From contig JAHBWV010000001.1 of assembly GCA_019636845.1 (NCBI GenBank), positions 1,054,001 to 1,118,000 on the forward strand: a stretch of 64,000 nucleotides of DNA, written 5' to 3'. The position numbers were made by a program, and so were the translations under genes. Source of the stretch: Phycisphaeraceae bacterium (GTDB taxonomy: Bacteria > Planctomycetota > Phycisphaerae > Phycisphaerales > UBA1924). Shown here piece after piece: positions 17,126 to 25,679 of the stretch (positions within the stretch are counted from its first letter, which is position 1; each line of letters starts with the position of its first letter). Below the pieces are notes generated by a model. It ran no database searches. It had not been told where the DNA came from and worked only from the letters and a program-made list of their open reading frames with translations.

Positions 17126-17722
17126 ATGTCGCAGGCCTTCCGGCCCACCCAGACAGGCGGTTTGCCGCTTGTCGTCACCGTCTCCACGCGGCTGGATCGC
17201 GAGGGCTTTGGCGTGCGCTTCGTCGCTTCTCGCAGGCGATTGTGGTGGGTCGCGGTTTCCATTCTCGGACGGAGAGAGTCCGCCGATGATGTGCTCCAGG
17301 AAGCGGCGTTGATCGGACTGACCAAACTCGATGAGTTCGATTCTTCAACATCTTTCGACGCGTGGATGGTGCAGATCGTTCGGTTTGTCGCGCTCAATGT
17401 CGCGCGCAAAGCGCAGCGTAGATCTTCCCACCACGAGCGACACGCGTCGGATCTCCACGCCGCTCATGGCCAGGACTCAGCCGAGATCGACATCGCAGAG
17501 GTGCTGCGGCATGACGACGGCACCTTTGACGATCGCACGCTCAGGGCACTCATGGCATTGCCAGAGCAGCCCCGGACGTGCCTGTTGCTTCGGGTACTCG
17601 AAGACCTCTCATACCGCGAGATCGCGGGCATGCTCTGTATTCCGGAGGGCACGGCAATGAGTCATGTGTACAGGGCTCGAACCTCCCTTCGCCGCACACT
17701 CGAGAGGGAGACTGATTCGTGA
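17126..17722 (+). CDS. ECF-type RNA polymerase sigma factor
   Basis: About 198 residues. Region 2 is recognisable (RRRLWWVAVSILGRRESADDVLQEAALIGLTKLDEFD...FDAWMVQIVRFVALNVARK), and so is region 4 with its helix-turn-helix (LMALPEQPRTCLLLRVLEDLSYREIAGMLCIPEGTAMSHVYRARTSL; quoted in part). It directs RNA polymerase to an unknown regulon. GTG 17117 is an alternative start; ATG 17126 is chosen because a -10-like TTAGAG (17112-17117) lies 8 nt upstream. The stop overlaps the next gene by 4 bp, typical of a sigma/anti-sigma pair. Confidence 0.85.
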   Translation: MSQAFRPTQTGGLPLVVTVSTRLDREGFGVRFVASRRRLWWVAVSILGRRESADDVLQEAALIGLTKLDEFDSSTSFDAWMVQIVRFVALNVARKAQRRSSHHERHASDLHAAHGQDSAEIDIAEVLRHDDGTFDDRTLRALMALPEQPRTCLLLRVLEDLSYREIAGMLCIPEGTAMSHVYRARTSLRRTLERETDS

Positions 17723-18537
17723 ATGATCTCTCGCAGCATGACGATCGGTTGGTGCGGTACCTCGATGGGGCCATGAGCTCGGGTGAACGCACCGAGTTCG
17801 AGAAGGAGCTCTCATCGAACACGTCCTTGCGCGATGCGATCGGGCTCGACGCGAGAGTGGTAGAGTCGCTTCGTAGAGCACTTGCGCCGATCGAGGTCAG
17901 CCCGGCGAACTCGCGCAACACGCACGTCACAGATCCTGATCGAGGGCAACCCAATCGCCGGCTTGTGCGATACTTGAAGACGCGGATTGCCGTGGTTGCG
18001 ATGGCTGCTGCGGCGTTGATCTGCATTCCGGCGATCTCACGTCTGCCGTGGCCGAAGCCGAATGACAGAATGAGCGTGCCAAGTGTCGGCATGGCCGATC
18101 TCGCTGCCCTCTACAGCCGCGTGGATGAGCGGACGATCGACATGGATTGGACCTTTGCGGACGATGCCGAGTTGCTTGAGTTCATGCGTCAGCGTTTCGA
18201 TCGCGGGCTGTTGTTCATGCCCGAATCGGATGTTGCAGCCGTCGGATGGATCGATGCGAGCGGCGTGATCAGCAATTCGACGGCAGCCATGGTGGTCCGG
18301 AAGCATGAGCAGCTTGTTGTTCTGCTCGTGGATCGAGCCCGCCACTCCCGTCTGGTGGCCGAAGCGGGTGAGGCGTTCCATGAACTCAGCGTCTTCCAGC
18401 GGCGTGTCGGACCATTCATACTCCACGAGATCACACCTCTGGAGAGACCCCATCTGCTCGAGTTGGCCTACACGGTGGGGAGCGAGATACGTCTGCGGAG
18501 CGGGGAGCAGGGACCCGGACCCCGAACCCAGCAGTAG
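17719..18537 (+). CDS. Probable membrane-bound anti-sigma factor
   Basis: 272 residues. A short N-terminal cytoplasmic domain (HDDRLVRYLDGAMSSGERTEFEKEL, given in part) resembles zinc-less anti-sigma factors of planctomycetes. One membrane segment (VVAMAAAALICIPAIS, near residues 93-110) precedes an extracytoplasmic domain of about 155 residues of unknown fold. The GTG start overlaps the sigma factor stop (GTGA at 17719-17722), so the two are translationally coupled. The assignment is from context and architecture; the HxxxCxxC zinc motif is absent. Confidence 0.7.
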   Translation: MNDLSQHDDRLVRYLDGAMSSGERTEFEKELSSNTSLRDAIGLDARVVESLRRALAPIEVSPANSRNTHVTDPDRGQPNRRLVRYLKTRIAVVAMAAAALICIPAISRLPWPKPNDRMSVPSVGMADLAALYSRVDERTIDMDWTFADDAELLEFMRQRFDRGLLFMPESDVAAVGWIDASGVISNSTAAMVVRKHEQLVVLLVDRARHSRLVAEAGEAFHELSVFQRRVGPFILHEITPLERPHLLELAYTVGSEIRLRSGEQGPGPRTQQ

Positions 18538-18580
18538 GGGCCATGCGATCAGGGTGACGTGATCCAGCTGGTCGACTCAT

Positions 18581-18595
18581 TGAGATTGAGTCTCA
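18581..18595. promoter_or_regulatory. Fur-like operator upstream of feoA
   Basis: TGAGATT-G-AGTCTCA is a 7-1-7 dyad with 6 of 7 arm positions symmetric. It matches the 7-1-7 form of the Fur box (TGATAAT-n-ATTATCA) at 10 of 14 positions. An overlapping ACTCA...TGAGT dyad begins at 18575. It lies 53 bp before the feoA start in the 110-bp gap after the anti-sigma gene. Iron regulation by Fur is inferred; no fur gene is in the window. Confidence 0.5.
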
Positions 18596-18647
18596 GCTGA
18601 CTTACTCTTGGCGTTCCACGCCGCGGCGTGCAAGCCGGAGAATGTGA

Positions 18648-18992
18648 GTGAGCGAACAAGCTCAGAAAGTCCAGAATTCATCGATTGCATCTGTGGGACC
18701 ATGCTCGTGCGCGGCGAACGCATGCGCGTGCGATGGGCCTGGACGTCCCTTGCGCGGGGAAGTACCACTGACGAGCATGGAGCAGGGCCAGATTGGGGTG
18801 ATTACGAGAACGCTGCTTCAAGAGCAAGACGCCGCCCTGCTGCGTGCGATGGGGCTCAGGCCGAACACCAAGATCAGAGTCTGCCAGACGGGTGGCCCGT
18901 GGATCATCGAAATGAGGCGGAGCGGGGGGGCGTGCAGCCGGATCGGGCTTGCTGATGCGATCGCGGCACACATCCATGTAGGGCCGTTCTGA
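18648..18992 (+). CDS. feoA: FeoA-domain protein with Cys-rich N-terminus
   Basis: 114 residues. The C-terminal about 75 residues are the SH3-like FeoA domain (GQIGVITRTLLQEQDAALLR, AMGLRPNTKIRVCQTGGPWI, IGLADAIAAHIHVGPF), which assists the FeoB iron permease at the inner membrane. The N-terminal 40 residues are an extension carrying C19, C21, C26 and C28 (CxCx4CxC), absent from typical 75-85-residue FeoA. The start is GTG 18648 with GGAG (18637-18640) upstream. FeoB begins 3 bp after the stop. An internal Met at residue 44 would give a classic-length FeoA. Confidence 0.85.
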   Translation: MSEQAQKVQNSSIASVGPCSCAANACACDGPGRPLRGEVPLTSMEQGQIGVITRTLLQEQDAALLRAMGLRPNTKIRVCQTGGPWIIEMRRSGGACSRIGLADAIAAHIHVGPF

Positions 18993-18995
18993 TCC

Positions 18996-21011
18996 ATGAC
19001 CACCGAAGTCGGCCAGAGCGAAGCACGCCCGCGAACCGCCGATTCGGCGCGTGTGGCACTGTTGGGCAACCCCAACACCGGCAAGAGCACGCTCTTCAAC
19101 CGCCTCTGCGGGGCTCGACAGAAGACGAGCAACTTTCCCGGTACGACTCAAGAGGCCCGTGTCGGATTGGTCCGAGCCGATGATCACGGTGCGATCGAGT
19201 TGATCGATCTGCCGGGTGTGTACTCGATTGAGTTGGATATGACCGAGGCCGCGCTATGCCGGGGCATGATTTCCGGTGAGATCGCGCCTCGGGGCGAGCG
19301 ATTGGCACCTCCCGACGTGATCTGTGTCATGATCGACGCCACCGATCTTGGACGAGGGCTTGTGCTCGTCGGCGAGGCGCTTCGCCGGCGTCTGCCAACG
19401 GTGGTGGCGATCAACATGGTCGATCTCGCGCGACGGCGCGGTGTGCACGCTGACGAGGGCAGGCTCGCCGACATTCTCGGCTGCGCTGTTGTCGTGTGCA
19501 GCGCACGGACGGGTGAGGGTGTCGATCGATTGCTCTCTGAGATGGCCCGCGCATCGATTCCGAACCGAACGCCTCCCGGTGATGCTTCGGGGCTCGAACG
19601 GTGGGCCGATGAGGTCTTCGCAGAAGTCGCACTTGGCGATGATCGAGACGAGGCACGCACGATCACCGATCGATTGGACAAGGCATTTACCCACCCCGTT
19701 GCAGGCGTCGGGGCGTTCGCCTTCGTGATGGCGTTGATGTTCTATGTCATCTTCAAGCTAGCCACGTACCCGATGGACCTCGTTGACGGCCTGTTCGCAT
19801 CACTTGCCGACGGAGTCCGGCGCGTGCTTCCTGAGGGAATCCTGGCCGATCTTCTTGCGGGAGGGGTTGTGGGGGGCGTCGGAGCCACCGTGATCTTCGT
19901 GCCTCAGATCTGTCTGCTGTTCTTCATGATTTCACTGCTTGAGGATACCGGCTATCTCGCGCGCGCTGCGTTTGTGATGGATCGTGTGCTGAGGCCGTTC
20001 GGTCTCTCTGGCCACTCCTTTGTCCCGCTCTTGTCGAGCCACGCGTGCGCGCTCCCCGGGATCATGTCCGCACGCGCGGTCCCCGACCGAAAGGATCGTC
20101 TGGCGACGATTCTCGTCGCGCCCTTCATGACATGCTCTGCTCGCATCCCGGTTTATGTGCTTCTCACGACCATTCTTTTCCGGGGTCGGCCAGCGATGGG
20201 TGCGATCGCGTTTGTTGGGTGTTACGCGCTCGGCATCATCGCGGCTCTGGGCAGCGCGGCACTCGCGCGTCGCACCCTCCTTCAGGGCAAGAGCCGGCCC
20301 ATGGCGCTCGAACTACCGAGTTACAAGGTGCCGTCTCTCTCGACGGCGTTGCTGACGACGCTCGATCGTGGGCTGGTCTTTCTGAAGAAGGCGGGGAGCA
20401 CGATCCTCGCCATATCGATCGTGCTCTGGTGGCTCTCGACGTATCCCATCGTCGAGCCACCGCCGGTCGCGACGGACCTTCGCGCCCGCGCTGCCGCGCT
20501 GGTTGCGACGGCTGGCGATGACTCCACGGACCCACTTTACGAATCCGAGATGCTCTTGGCAGAAGCCGGTCTGCTTGAGGCAATTCACGCGACCCGAATG
20601 TCGTTCGCAGGGCGGCTCGGCAGAGGGATCGAGCCCGTCTTCCGCCCGCTCGGCTTCGATTGGCAGTTGTCCGTCGGCGTGCTGAGCAGTTTCGCGGCTC
20701 GTGAGGTGTTCGTGTCAACGATGGCTGTGATGCTCACGGGCGAGGAAGACACCGAGACCGAGGGGATTCTCGATCGGCTCGCCCGAGCGACTCGTGAAGA
20801 TGGAGTCACGCCGGTCTTCACAGTCGCCGTGAGTTGGGCCCTCCTGGTGTACTACGTGCTGGCGATGCAGTGTCTACCGACGCTCGCGGTGACTGCGAAG
20901 GAATCCGGCTCGGTCAAGTGGGCGGTCTTGCAACTCGTTTGGATGTGCACGGTGGCCTATCTGGCGGCAATGATCGTGTACCAATCTCTTCTCTTGTTTG
21001 GTGTCAGGTGA
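18996..21011 (+). CDS. feoB: Ferrous iron transport protein B
   Basis: 671 residues. FeoB imports Fe2+ across the inner membrane. The N-terminal G domain shows G1 GNPNTGKST, G3 DLPGVYSIE, G4 NMVD and a G5-like SARTGEG. From about residue 235 there are Nramp-like gate and membrane segments, including IFVPQICLLFFMISLLEDTG, SSHACALPGIMSARAVPDRKDR, FMTCSARIPVYVLL and FAAREVFVSTMAV. The conserved Cys of the pore motif (CSARIPVY) is present. It is shorter than E. coli FeoB (773 aa), as in many bacteria. It belongs to the feoA-feoB-small membrane protein operon behind a Fur-like box. Confidence 0.95.
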   Translation: MTTEVGQSEARPRTADSARVALLGNPNTGKSTLFNRLCGARQKTSNFPGTTQEARVGLVRADDHGAIELIDLPGVYSIELDMTEAALCRGMISGEIAPRGERLAPPDVICVMIDATDLGRGLVLVGEALRRRLPTVVAINMVDLARRRGVHADEGRLADILGCAVVVCSARTGEGVDRLLSEMARASIPNRTPPGDASGLERWADEVFAEVALGDDRDEARTITDRLDKAFTHPVAGVGAFAFVMALMFYVIFKLATYPMDLVDGLFASLADGVRRVLPEGILADLLAGGVVGGVGATVIFVPQICLLFFMISLLEDTGYLARAAFVMDRVLRPFGLSGHSFVPLLSSHACALPGIMSARAVPDRKDRLATILVAPFMTCSARIPVYVLLTTILFRGRPAMGAIAFVGCYALGIIAALGSAALARRTLLQGKSRPMALELPSYKVPSLSTALLTTLDRGLVFLKKAGSTILAISIVLWWLSTYPIVEPPPVATDLRARAAALVATAGDDSTDPLYESEMLLAEAGLLEAIHATRMSFAGRLGRGIEPVFRPLGFDWQLSVGVLSSFAAREVFVSTMAVMLTGEEDTETEGILDRLARATREDGVTPVFTVAVSWALLVYYVLAMQCLPTLAVTAKESGSVKWAVLQLVWMCTVAYLAAMIVYQSLLLFGVR

Positions 21012-21045
21012 GCAGAGGGTGTCGGGCTCGTGCGGATCAGCAGCC

Positions 21046-21228
21046 ATGATGTTCCCCACCCAAGACTGGCAGTTCTATGTCGCGACGGGTGTCGCCATAG
21101 CTGCTTTGGCTTTCCTCTTGCGCAGGTTCATCCCGTTCAGTCGGCGGTCATCTGGGCGTCGACGCCAGACAACGCTCACGATCGAAGGTCGGCTGGTCTC
21201 CACTCGCTCGCCTAAATCGCGAAGATGA
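21046..21228 (+). CDS. Small single-pass membrane protein, FeoB-associated-like
   Basis: 60 residues from ATG 21046, 34 bp after the feoB stop. One membrane segment (WQFYVATGVAIAALAFLLRRF) is followed by a basic tail. Its size, topology and place match the small FeoB-associated membrane proteins that often follow feoB, but the usual cysteines are missing. It is identified from context only. A longer frame starting at 20998 would overlap feoB. Confidence 0.55.
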   Translation: MMFPTQDWQFYVATGVAIAALAFLLRRFIPFSRRSSGRRRQTTLTIEGRLVSTRSPKSRR

Positions 21229-21305
21229 CGGATTCTCGGACGCCCCGTCGCGTGACTTTGGCCCAGGGGCTTCTCCTGGCTCTCAGTCCCCTATAGACTG
21301 CTGTC

Positions 21306-22511
21306 GTGATCTACCTCGACAACAATGCGACCACCGCGCCGAGCGCTGCCGTCATCGAGGAGATGAGCCGCGCGCTCGGTGAACTCTGGCACAACCCGTC
21401 GAGCATTCATCGCCCGGGTCAGGCCGCTCGCCAGGCGGTTGATCTGGCGAGGAAGTCTGTCGCCGCGCTGATCGGGGCGAGACCCCGAGAGATCACGTTC
21501 ACCGGCAGCGGCACGGAGTCGATCGTCGCCGCGATCGTTGGTTCGCTACGCCAGACAAGCCGCAGGGTTGTGGCGACAACGGCCGTTGAGCACAACGCGG
21601 TGAGAGAGCTGATGGATGACCTGGTTGAACGCGACAGGGCCGAACGCGTCCTGTTGCCTTTGGACTCGGACGGAAGGGTGGACCTTCATACAGCCGCGTC
21701 GCTGCTCAACGACCAGACCGCTGTCGTGAGCGTGCAGTGGTGCAACAACGAGACTGGCGTGATCCAGCCGGTAGAGGAACTGTCCAGACTGGCACGTTCT
21801 GTCGGGGCTGTGTTCCACTGCGATGCCACGCAATGGGTCGGAAAGATGCCCACCAGCGTGGGTACTGCGCCGATGCAGCATGGAGACGTGCGGCCGGCAA
21901 CCGCTGCATGGACCGATGTCGATGTGCTCACCTTTTCGCCTCACAAGTTCCATGGGCCGAAAGGGATCGGGGTGATCTGGACGCGCCCGGGCACGCGACT
22001 TCGGCCGATCATTTTCGGCTCGCAGGAGCTGGGGCGTCGGGGTGGGACCGAGAATGTACCTGGGATTCTCGGGGCGGGCATCGCGGCCAAGGAAGCGTTG
22101 GCATTTCTCGCCGATCCATCAACGCGGGCCGCATTGGCCCAGTTGCGTGACCGATTCGAGCGGATGGTGCTCGATCGAGTGCATGATGCCGTGCTGAACA
22201 AGCCCAAGAATCCGTTTCACAGAATGTGGAATACCGCGTCGATCGGCTTCCCGGCTCTCGAGGCCGAGGCACTTCTCCTGTTACTCTCAGAGCGCGGAGT
22301 TTGCGCCTCGGCAGGATCTGCCTGCTCGTCCGGCTCGCTCGAAGCATCACCAGTGCTTCTTGCTATGGGCGTGCCGCCTCTGGTTGCACACGGCACCATT
22401 CGATTCTCGATATGCCGCGAGACAACAGAACGAGAACTGGCAGAAGCAGCGGCCGTTGTTGGGGAGTCCGTCGCGGTATTGAAACGGTCAATGGCCTCGG
22501 TCCGGGCTTGA
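21306..22511 (+). CDS. Cysteine desulfurase (NifS/IscS family)
   Basis: 401 residues. This PLP enzyme takes sulfur from cysteine for Fe-S clusters or thiolated tRNA. It opens with MIYLDNNATTAPS, the typical NifS start. TGSGTESIVAAI lies at the PLP site, the catalytic Lys is in LTFSPHKFHGPKGIG, and the active-site Cys loop is CASAGSACSSGSLEAS. The start is GTG; a -10-like TATAGA (21292-21297) ends 8 nt before it, so the message may be leaderless. The following genes are not Fe-S assembly factors. Whether it is IscS-, NifS- or MnmA-linked cannot be told. Confidence 0.92.
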   Translation: MIYLDNNATTAPSAAVIEEMSRALGELWHNPSSIHRPGQAARQAVDLARKSVAALIGARPREITFTGSGTESIVAAIVGSLRQTSRRVVATTAVEHNAVRELMDDLVERDRAERVLLPLDSDGRVDLHTAASLLNDQTAVVSVQWCNNETGVIQPVEELSRLARSVGAVFHCDATQWVGKMPTSVGTAPMQHGDVRPATAAWTDVDVLTFSPHKFHGPKGIGVIWTRPGTRLRPIIFGSQELGRRGGTENVPGILGAGIAAKEALAFLADPSTRAALAQLRDRFERMVLDRVHDAVLNKPKNPFHRMWNTASIGFPALEAEALLLLLSERGVCASAGSACSSGSLEASPVLLAMGVPPLVAHGTIRFSICRETTERELAEAAAVVGESVAVLKRSMASVRA

Positions 22512-22567
22512 TCCCCTATTTCGTGTTGAAACTCGCTTCCTTGCTCTCCGAGAGATAGTCTCTTGGC

Positions 22568-23380
22568 ATGAGTCAGAACCCATTCTCGAACCCCTATGAC
22601 CTTCCCGAAGCCGTGGTGCCCGAACGCACGAGTGTGCTGGCGGTCTTGTCGCTTGTCTTTGGGATCGTTTGCGTGCCCTTTTTCGGCATTATCGCCGCGT
22701 TCCTCGGCGTGATGGCGCTCTTCGGGATCAAGGCGTCGAGGGGGCGTGTAAGCGGCACAGGGCTGGCGGTCACGGGCATAGTCCTCGGGACAGTCTTTTC
22801 ACTGGTTTGGGGCGGCTGTGTGGGCACGCTCGGTTTCGCACTCCAGATCATGACGAAGCAGGTCGCACCCGATGTTGGAGCGGCGATCACCAGTGCGCAG
22901 CAGAGCGATGTTGAGGGTGTTCGGTCGAAACTCGCTTCTCCAGGTCAGCAGCGGCTGACCCAAGAGGCCGTTGACCTTTTCGGAGCGGCACTTACCTCGG
23001 AACTCGGGGCATTCCGAGGCGTTCCCGGCACGATCGGCGAGCTGATGGGTGCCTACATGGACGTCTTTCAGGCAATCGGCCAAGGTGGAAACGCCAATCC
23101 GACGGGCAACTATCAGAACGCCGTGCCGATTCCCGTTCAATTCGAGAACGGATGGGCGATGGCGTTTATCGTTCAGAGTTCGCCTGGACAGGGTTCATCA
23201 AGCAGGCCGATGCCCTTCGATAACATCATTATCCTGACACCTGGCGGGGCTGAGATTGTGCTCATTCCCTTCGGGACCACGCTCCCCGCTCCATCTCCGG
23301 CACCCGCTTTGCCCGATCCCGCACCCGAGCCCGACTCCGACACGGGGCAGGGCGTCGATCCTGAATCCGGAGACAACTGA
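22568..23380 (+). CDS. DUF4190-domain membrane protein
   Basis: 270 residues. Two membrane segments near residues 20-80 (TSVLAVLSLVFGIVCVPFFG and SGTGLAVTGIVLGTVFSLVW) form the DUF4190 signature. An extracytoplasmic domain of about 120 residues and a Pro/Asp-rich tail (PAPSPAPALPDPAPEPDSD) follow. The function is unknown. The C-terminal domain (residues about 100-220) resembles small stress or accessory domains found on such proteins, but I do not recognise it. A GATAGT element ends 8 nt before the ATG. The mlaF-like gene begins 57 bp downstream. Confidence 0.7.
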   Translation: MSQNPFSNPYDLPEAVVPERTSVLAVLSLVFGIVCVPFFGIIAAFLGVMALFGIKASRGRVSGTGLAVTGIVLGTVFSLVWGGCVGTLGFALQIMTKQVAPDVGAAITSAQQSDVEGVRSKLASPGQQRLTQEAVDLFGAALTSELGAFRGVPGTIGELMGAYMDVFQAIGQGGNANPTGNYQNAVPIPVQFENGWAMAFIVQSSPGQGSSSRPMPFDNIIILTPGGAEIVLIPFGTTLPAPSPAPALPDPAPEPDSDTGQGVDPESGDN

Positions 23381-23437
23381 CGGCCTTGCCGCCTCGGTTG
23401 TCTGCGACATGAGGCGGGAATCCGTATAGTCTCTCCC

Positions 23438-24304
23438 GTGCCAAGCTCGGAGCCCATCATCTCGTGCCGCAACGTGACCAAGCGCTTCGGCGATCAGGTG
23501 GTGCTGCACAATTTCAACCTGGACATCTATCCGGGCGAGACGATGGTGATCATGGGCGGCTCCGGCTCGGGCAAATCCACGACGCTTCGTCTGATGATCG
23601 GCTCGCTGGTGCCCGACGAGGGCGAGATCTGGATGTTCGGGCAGAACCTCTGTGAGCTCGACGAAGCTGGCATGAACGAGGTACGCAAGAAATTCGGGAT
23701 CCTCTTCCAGTCCGGCGCACTCTTTAACTCAATGACCGTCGCCGAGAATGTCGCACTGCCCCTGGAGGAACACACCGATCTCGATCCCGAGATCATCGAC
23801 ATTCAGGTGAAGATCAAGCTCGAGCTGGTCGGGCTTCGTGAGCATGCCGAGAAATTGCCGGGGATGCTCTCTGGCGGGATGAAGAAACGAGCGGGGCTGG
23901 CCAGGGCTCTTGCGCTCGATCCGAGGATTCTTTTCTACGACGAGCCCTCGGCAGGGCTCGACCCAGTGACCAGCGCACAGATCGACCAGTTGATCGCCTC
24001 GATGTCGAAGCACCTGGGTGTGACCTCGATCGTCGTCACCCACGAGATGGATTCGGCGTTCACGATCGCTGATCGGATGGCGATGCTCGACAAAGGCCGC
24101 ATCCTGAAAGTCGAGACGCGCCGCTGGTATGAAGAGCTTCGCGACGCTCCTGCCGCCTCGATCGATACGCTACCTGTTGATGAGCGGCTGATCCGACAGT
24201 TTCTTCGCGGCGAGGCCGAGGGGCCGTTCACGAACAGACAGTCAGGCCAGGGGCTCGCGACCGCGCTCTTTGGTTCAGATAGCGCGAAAGTGCGTGTTCA
24301 ATAA
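23438..24304 (+). CDS. ABC transporter ATP-binding protein, MlaF-like
   Basis: 288 residues. It shows Walker A GGSGSGKST, Q-loop FGILFQSGALFNSMTV, signature LSGGMKKRAGLARAL, Walker B ILFYDEPSAGLDP and H-switch VVTHEMDSAF, all in the form typical of MlaF/Ttg2A, the ATPase of retrograde phospholipid transporters. The start is GTG; TATAGT (23425-23430) ends 7 nt before it. The MCE-domain partner follows after 33 bp, but no MlaE permease is found next to it. The C-terminal 40 residues extend beyond the usual length. Confidence 0.9.
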   Translation: MPSSEPIISCRNVTKRFGDQVVLHNFNLDIYPGETMVIMGGSGSGKSTTLRLMIGSLVPDEGEIWMFGQNLCELDEAGMNEVRKKFGILFQSGALFNSMTVAENVALPLEEHTDLDPEIIDIQVKIKLELVGLREHAEKLPGMLSGGMKKRAGLARALALDPRILFYDEPSAGLDPVTSAQIDQLIASMSKHLGVTSIVVTHEMDSAFTIADRMAMLDKGRILKVETRRWYEELRDAPAASIDTLPVDERLIRQFLRGEAEGPFTNRQSGQGLATALFGSDSAKVRVQ

Positions 24305-24337
24305 GTCCCGACACCCGCCCGTACCATCGAGGCAAGC

Positions 24338-25642
24338 ATGGCGAGAAAGAAACCTATCAACAGCGTGCTGGCTGGCTCGTTTCTCGTAGGAGCTGTAGTC
24401 CTCGCGGTCTTCATCAGCTTCATGCTCTCAGACGCCGAATTCACGCGCACCTCAGAGTACGAGTTCCGATTCCCGCTCAAGCAGGGAGCACCCGGCATCG
24501 AGCCGGGCTCCTTCGTCATGGTCGGCGGGCAGAAGGTCGGCAGGGTGACGGATGTCGAGTTTCTAGAGGATCAGCCGGGATCGGGCGTGCCGACAGGAGT
24601 CAGGGTCTTCGCGCGGATCCGCGCCAGCATCGTCATCTACGAGAACGCGCTGGTCTATATCGAGCGCCCGATCCTCGGTGCACTCTCCAGCATCAACATC
24701 GCCAGCGTCGGCAGCCCCGATGTTGCGCCGATCCAAGGGGGAACGCCCAGACTGGAGCCCGGAGAGTGGATCACAGGCAAGACTGCCTCAGCACTGATGG
24801 CCCAGGCAGGGCTTCCACCCGAGGGCTTTGCGGGTCTGTTCGCAAAGTTCGAGGAGTTGACCGATAAGACTACGGCGATCGTGGACGACATCCGCCCCAG
24901 CATCAAGCCCAACGTCGACAAGCTCAATCAGACCATCGAGAACGTGCGTGAGATGACAGCGAGTGCGCGAGAGCGACTGCCGGTCTGGCGGGGACAGGTG
25001 GACACCATCTTCGCGAACAGCGAAGCCGCCAGCGCGAAGTTCCCCGAACTCATGGACAAGGCCGATCTCGTCATCGGAGATGTCCAGGCATCCGCGAAGA
25101 CCGTGAACGACCTCATCGAGGCAAACGCACCGAAGGTCAGCGGCATCATCGACGACGTTGCGGAGACAACCAGGCACGTTCGAGAGCAATCGCTGGCGGA
25201 CCTCGACGCCACGTTCTCAAAGGCGAAGGCCTCCATTGACTCTTTTGGAGATGCTGTGCGGCATCTCGACACTCTCGCACGACAGGAGACGCCGAACATT
25301 CGACGTATGTTCGCGAACGGTCGGCTTGCGTCGGATCAACTCAAGCTCTTGACGACAGAGCTGCGCGCCCAGCCGTGGCGCGCTCTCATTCGTCCCTCTA
25401 CGAAGGAGCTCGAGCAGCAGCTGGTCTACGACGCGGCTCGGGCATATGCGGACGCGGTCAGCGATCTCCGCGCCGCGAGCGAGACATTGGAGATCATGAG
25501 CGTGTCTCCCTCTGGGCAACCCCAGGATCCCGCCAGAAAGGAGCTGCTTGAGTCACTTCTCGGCGAGCTCAGATCGGCCTTCGAGGAATACAAACGCGCA
25601 GAATCCCAACTGCTTGAGCAGATGATCACGAATCGTCCGTGA
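24338..25642 (+). CDS. MCE/MlaD-family protein
   Basis: 434 residues. One N-terminal membrane anchor (VLAGSFLVGAVVLAVFISFML) precedes the MCE domain (APGIEPGSFVMVGGQKVGRV...IRASIVIYENALVYIERPIL, quoted in part; residues about 40-150). A long helical C-terminal part (residues about 160-400) probably forms a coiled coil in the periplasm. With the upstream ATPase it should carry lipids between the membranes. It is much longer than E. coli MlaD (183 aa), more like PqiB or mycobacterial Mce proteins in having a helical extension. Confidence 0.88.
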   Translation: MARKKPINSVLAGSFLVGAVVLAVFISFMLSDAEFTRTSEYEFRFPLKQGAPGIEPGSFVMVGGQKVGRVTDVEFLEDQPGSGVPTGVRVFARIRASIVIYENALVYIERPILGALSSINIASVGSPDVAPIQGGTPRLEPGEWITGKTASALMAQAGLPPEGFAGLFAKFEELTDKTTAIVDDIRPSIKPNVDKLNQTIENVREMTASARERLPVWRGQVDTIFANSEAASAKFPELMDKADLVIGDVQASAKTVNDLIEANAPKVSGIIDDVAETTRHVREQSLADLDATFSKAKASIDSFGDAVRHLDTLARQETPNIRRMFANGRLASDQLKLLTTELRAQPWRALIRPSTKELEQQLVYDAARAYADAVSDLRAASETLEIMSVSPSGQPQDPARKELLESLLGELRSAFEEYKRAESQLLEQMITNRP

Positions 25643-25679
25643 TCGCTGGGAGCATCATCCTTCCGCGAGACCTGTCGTG

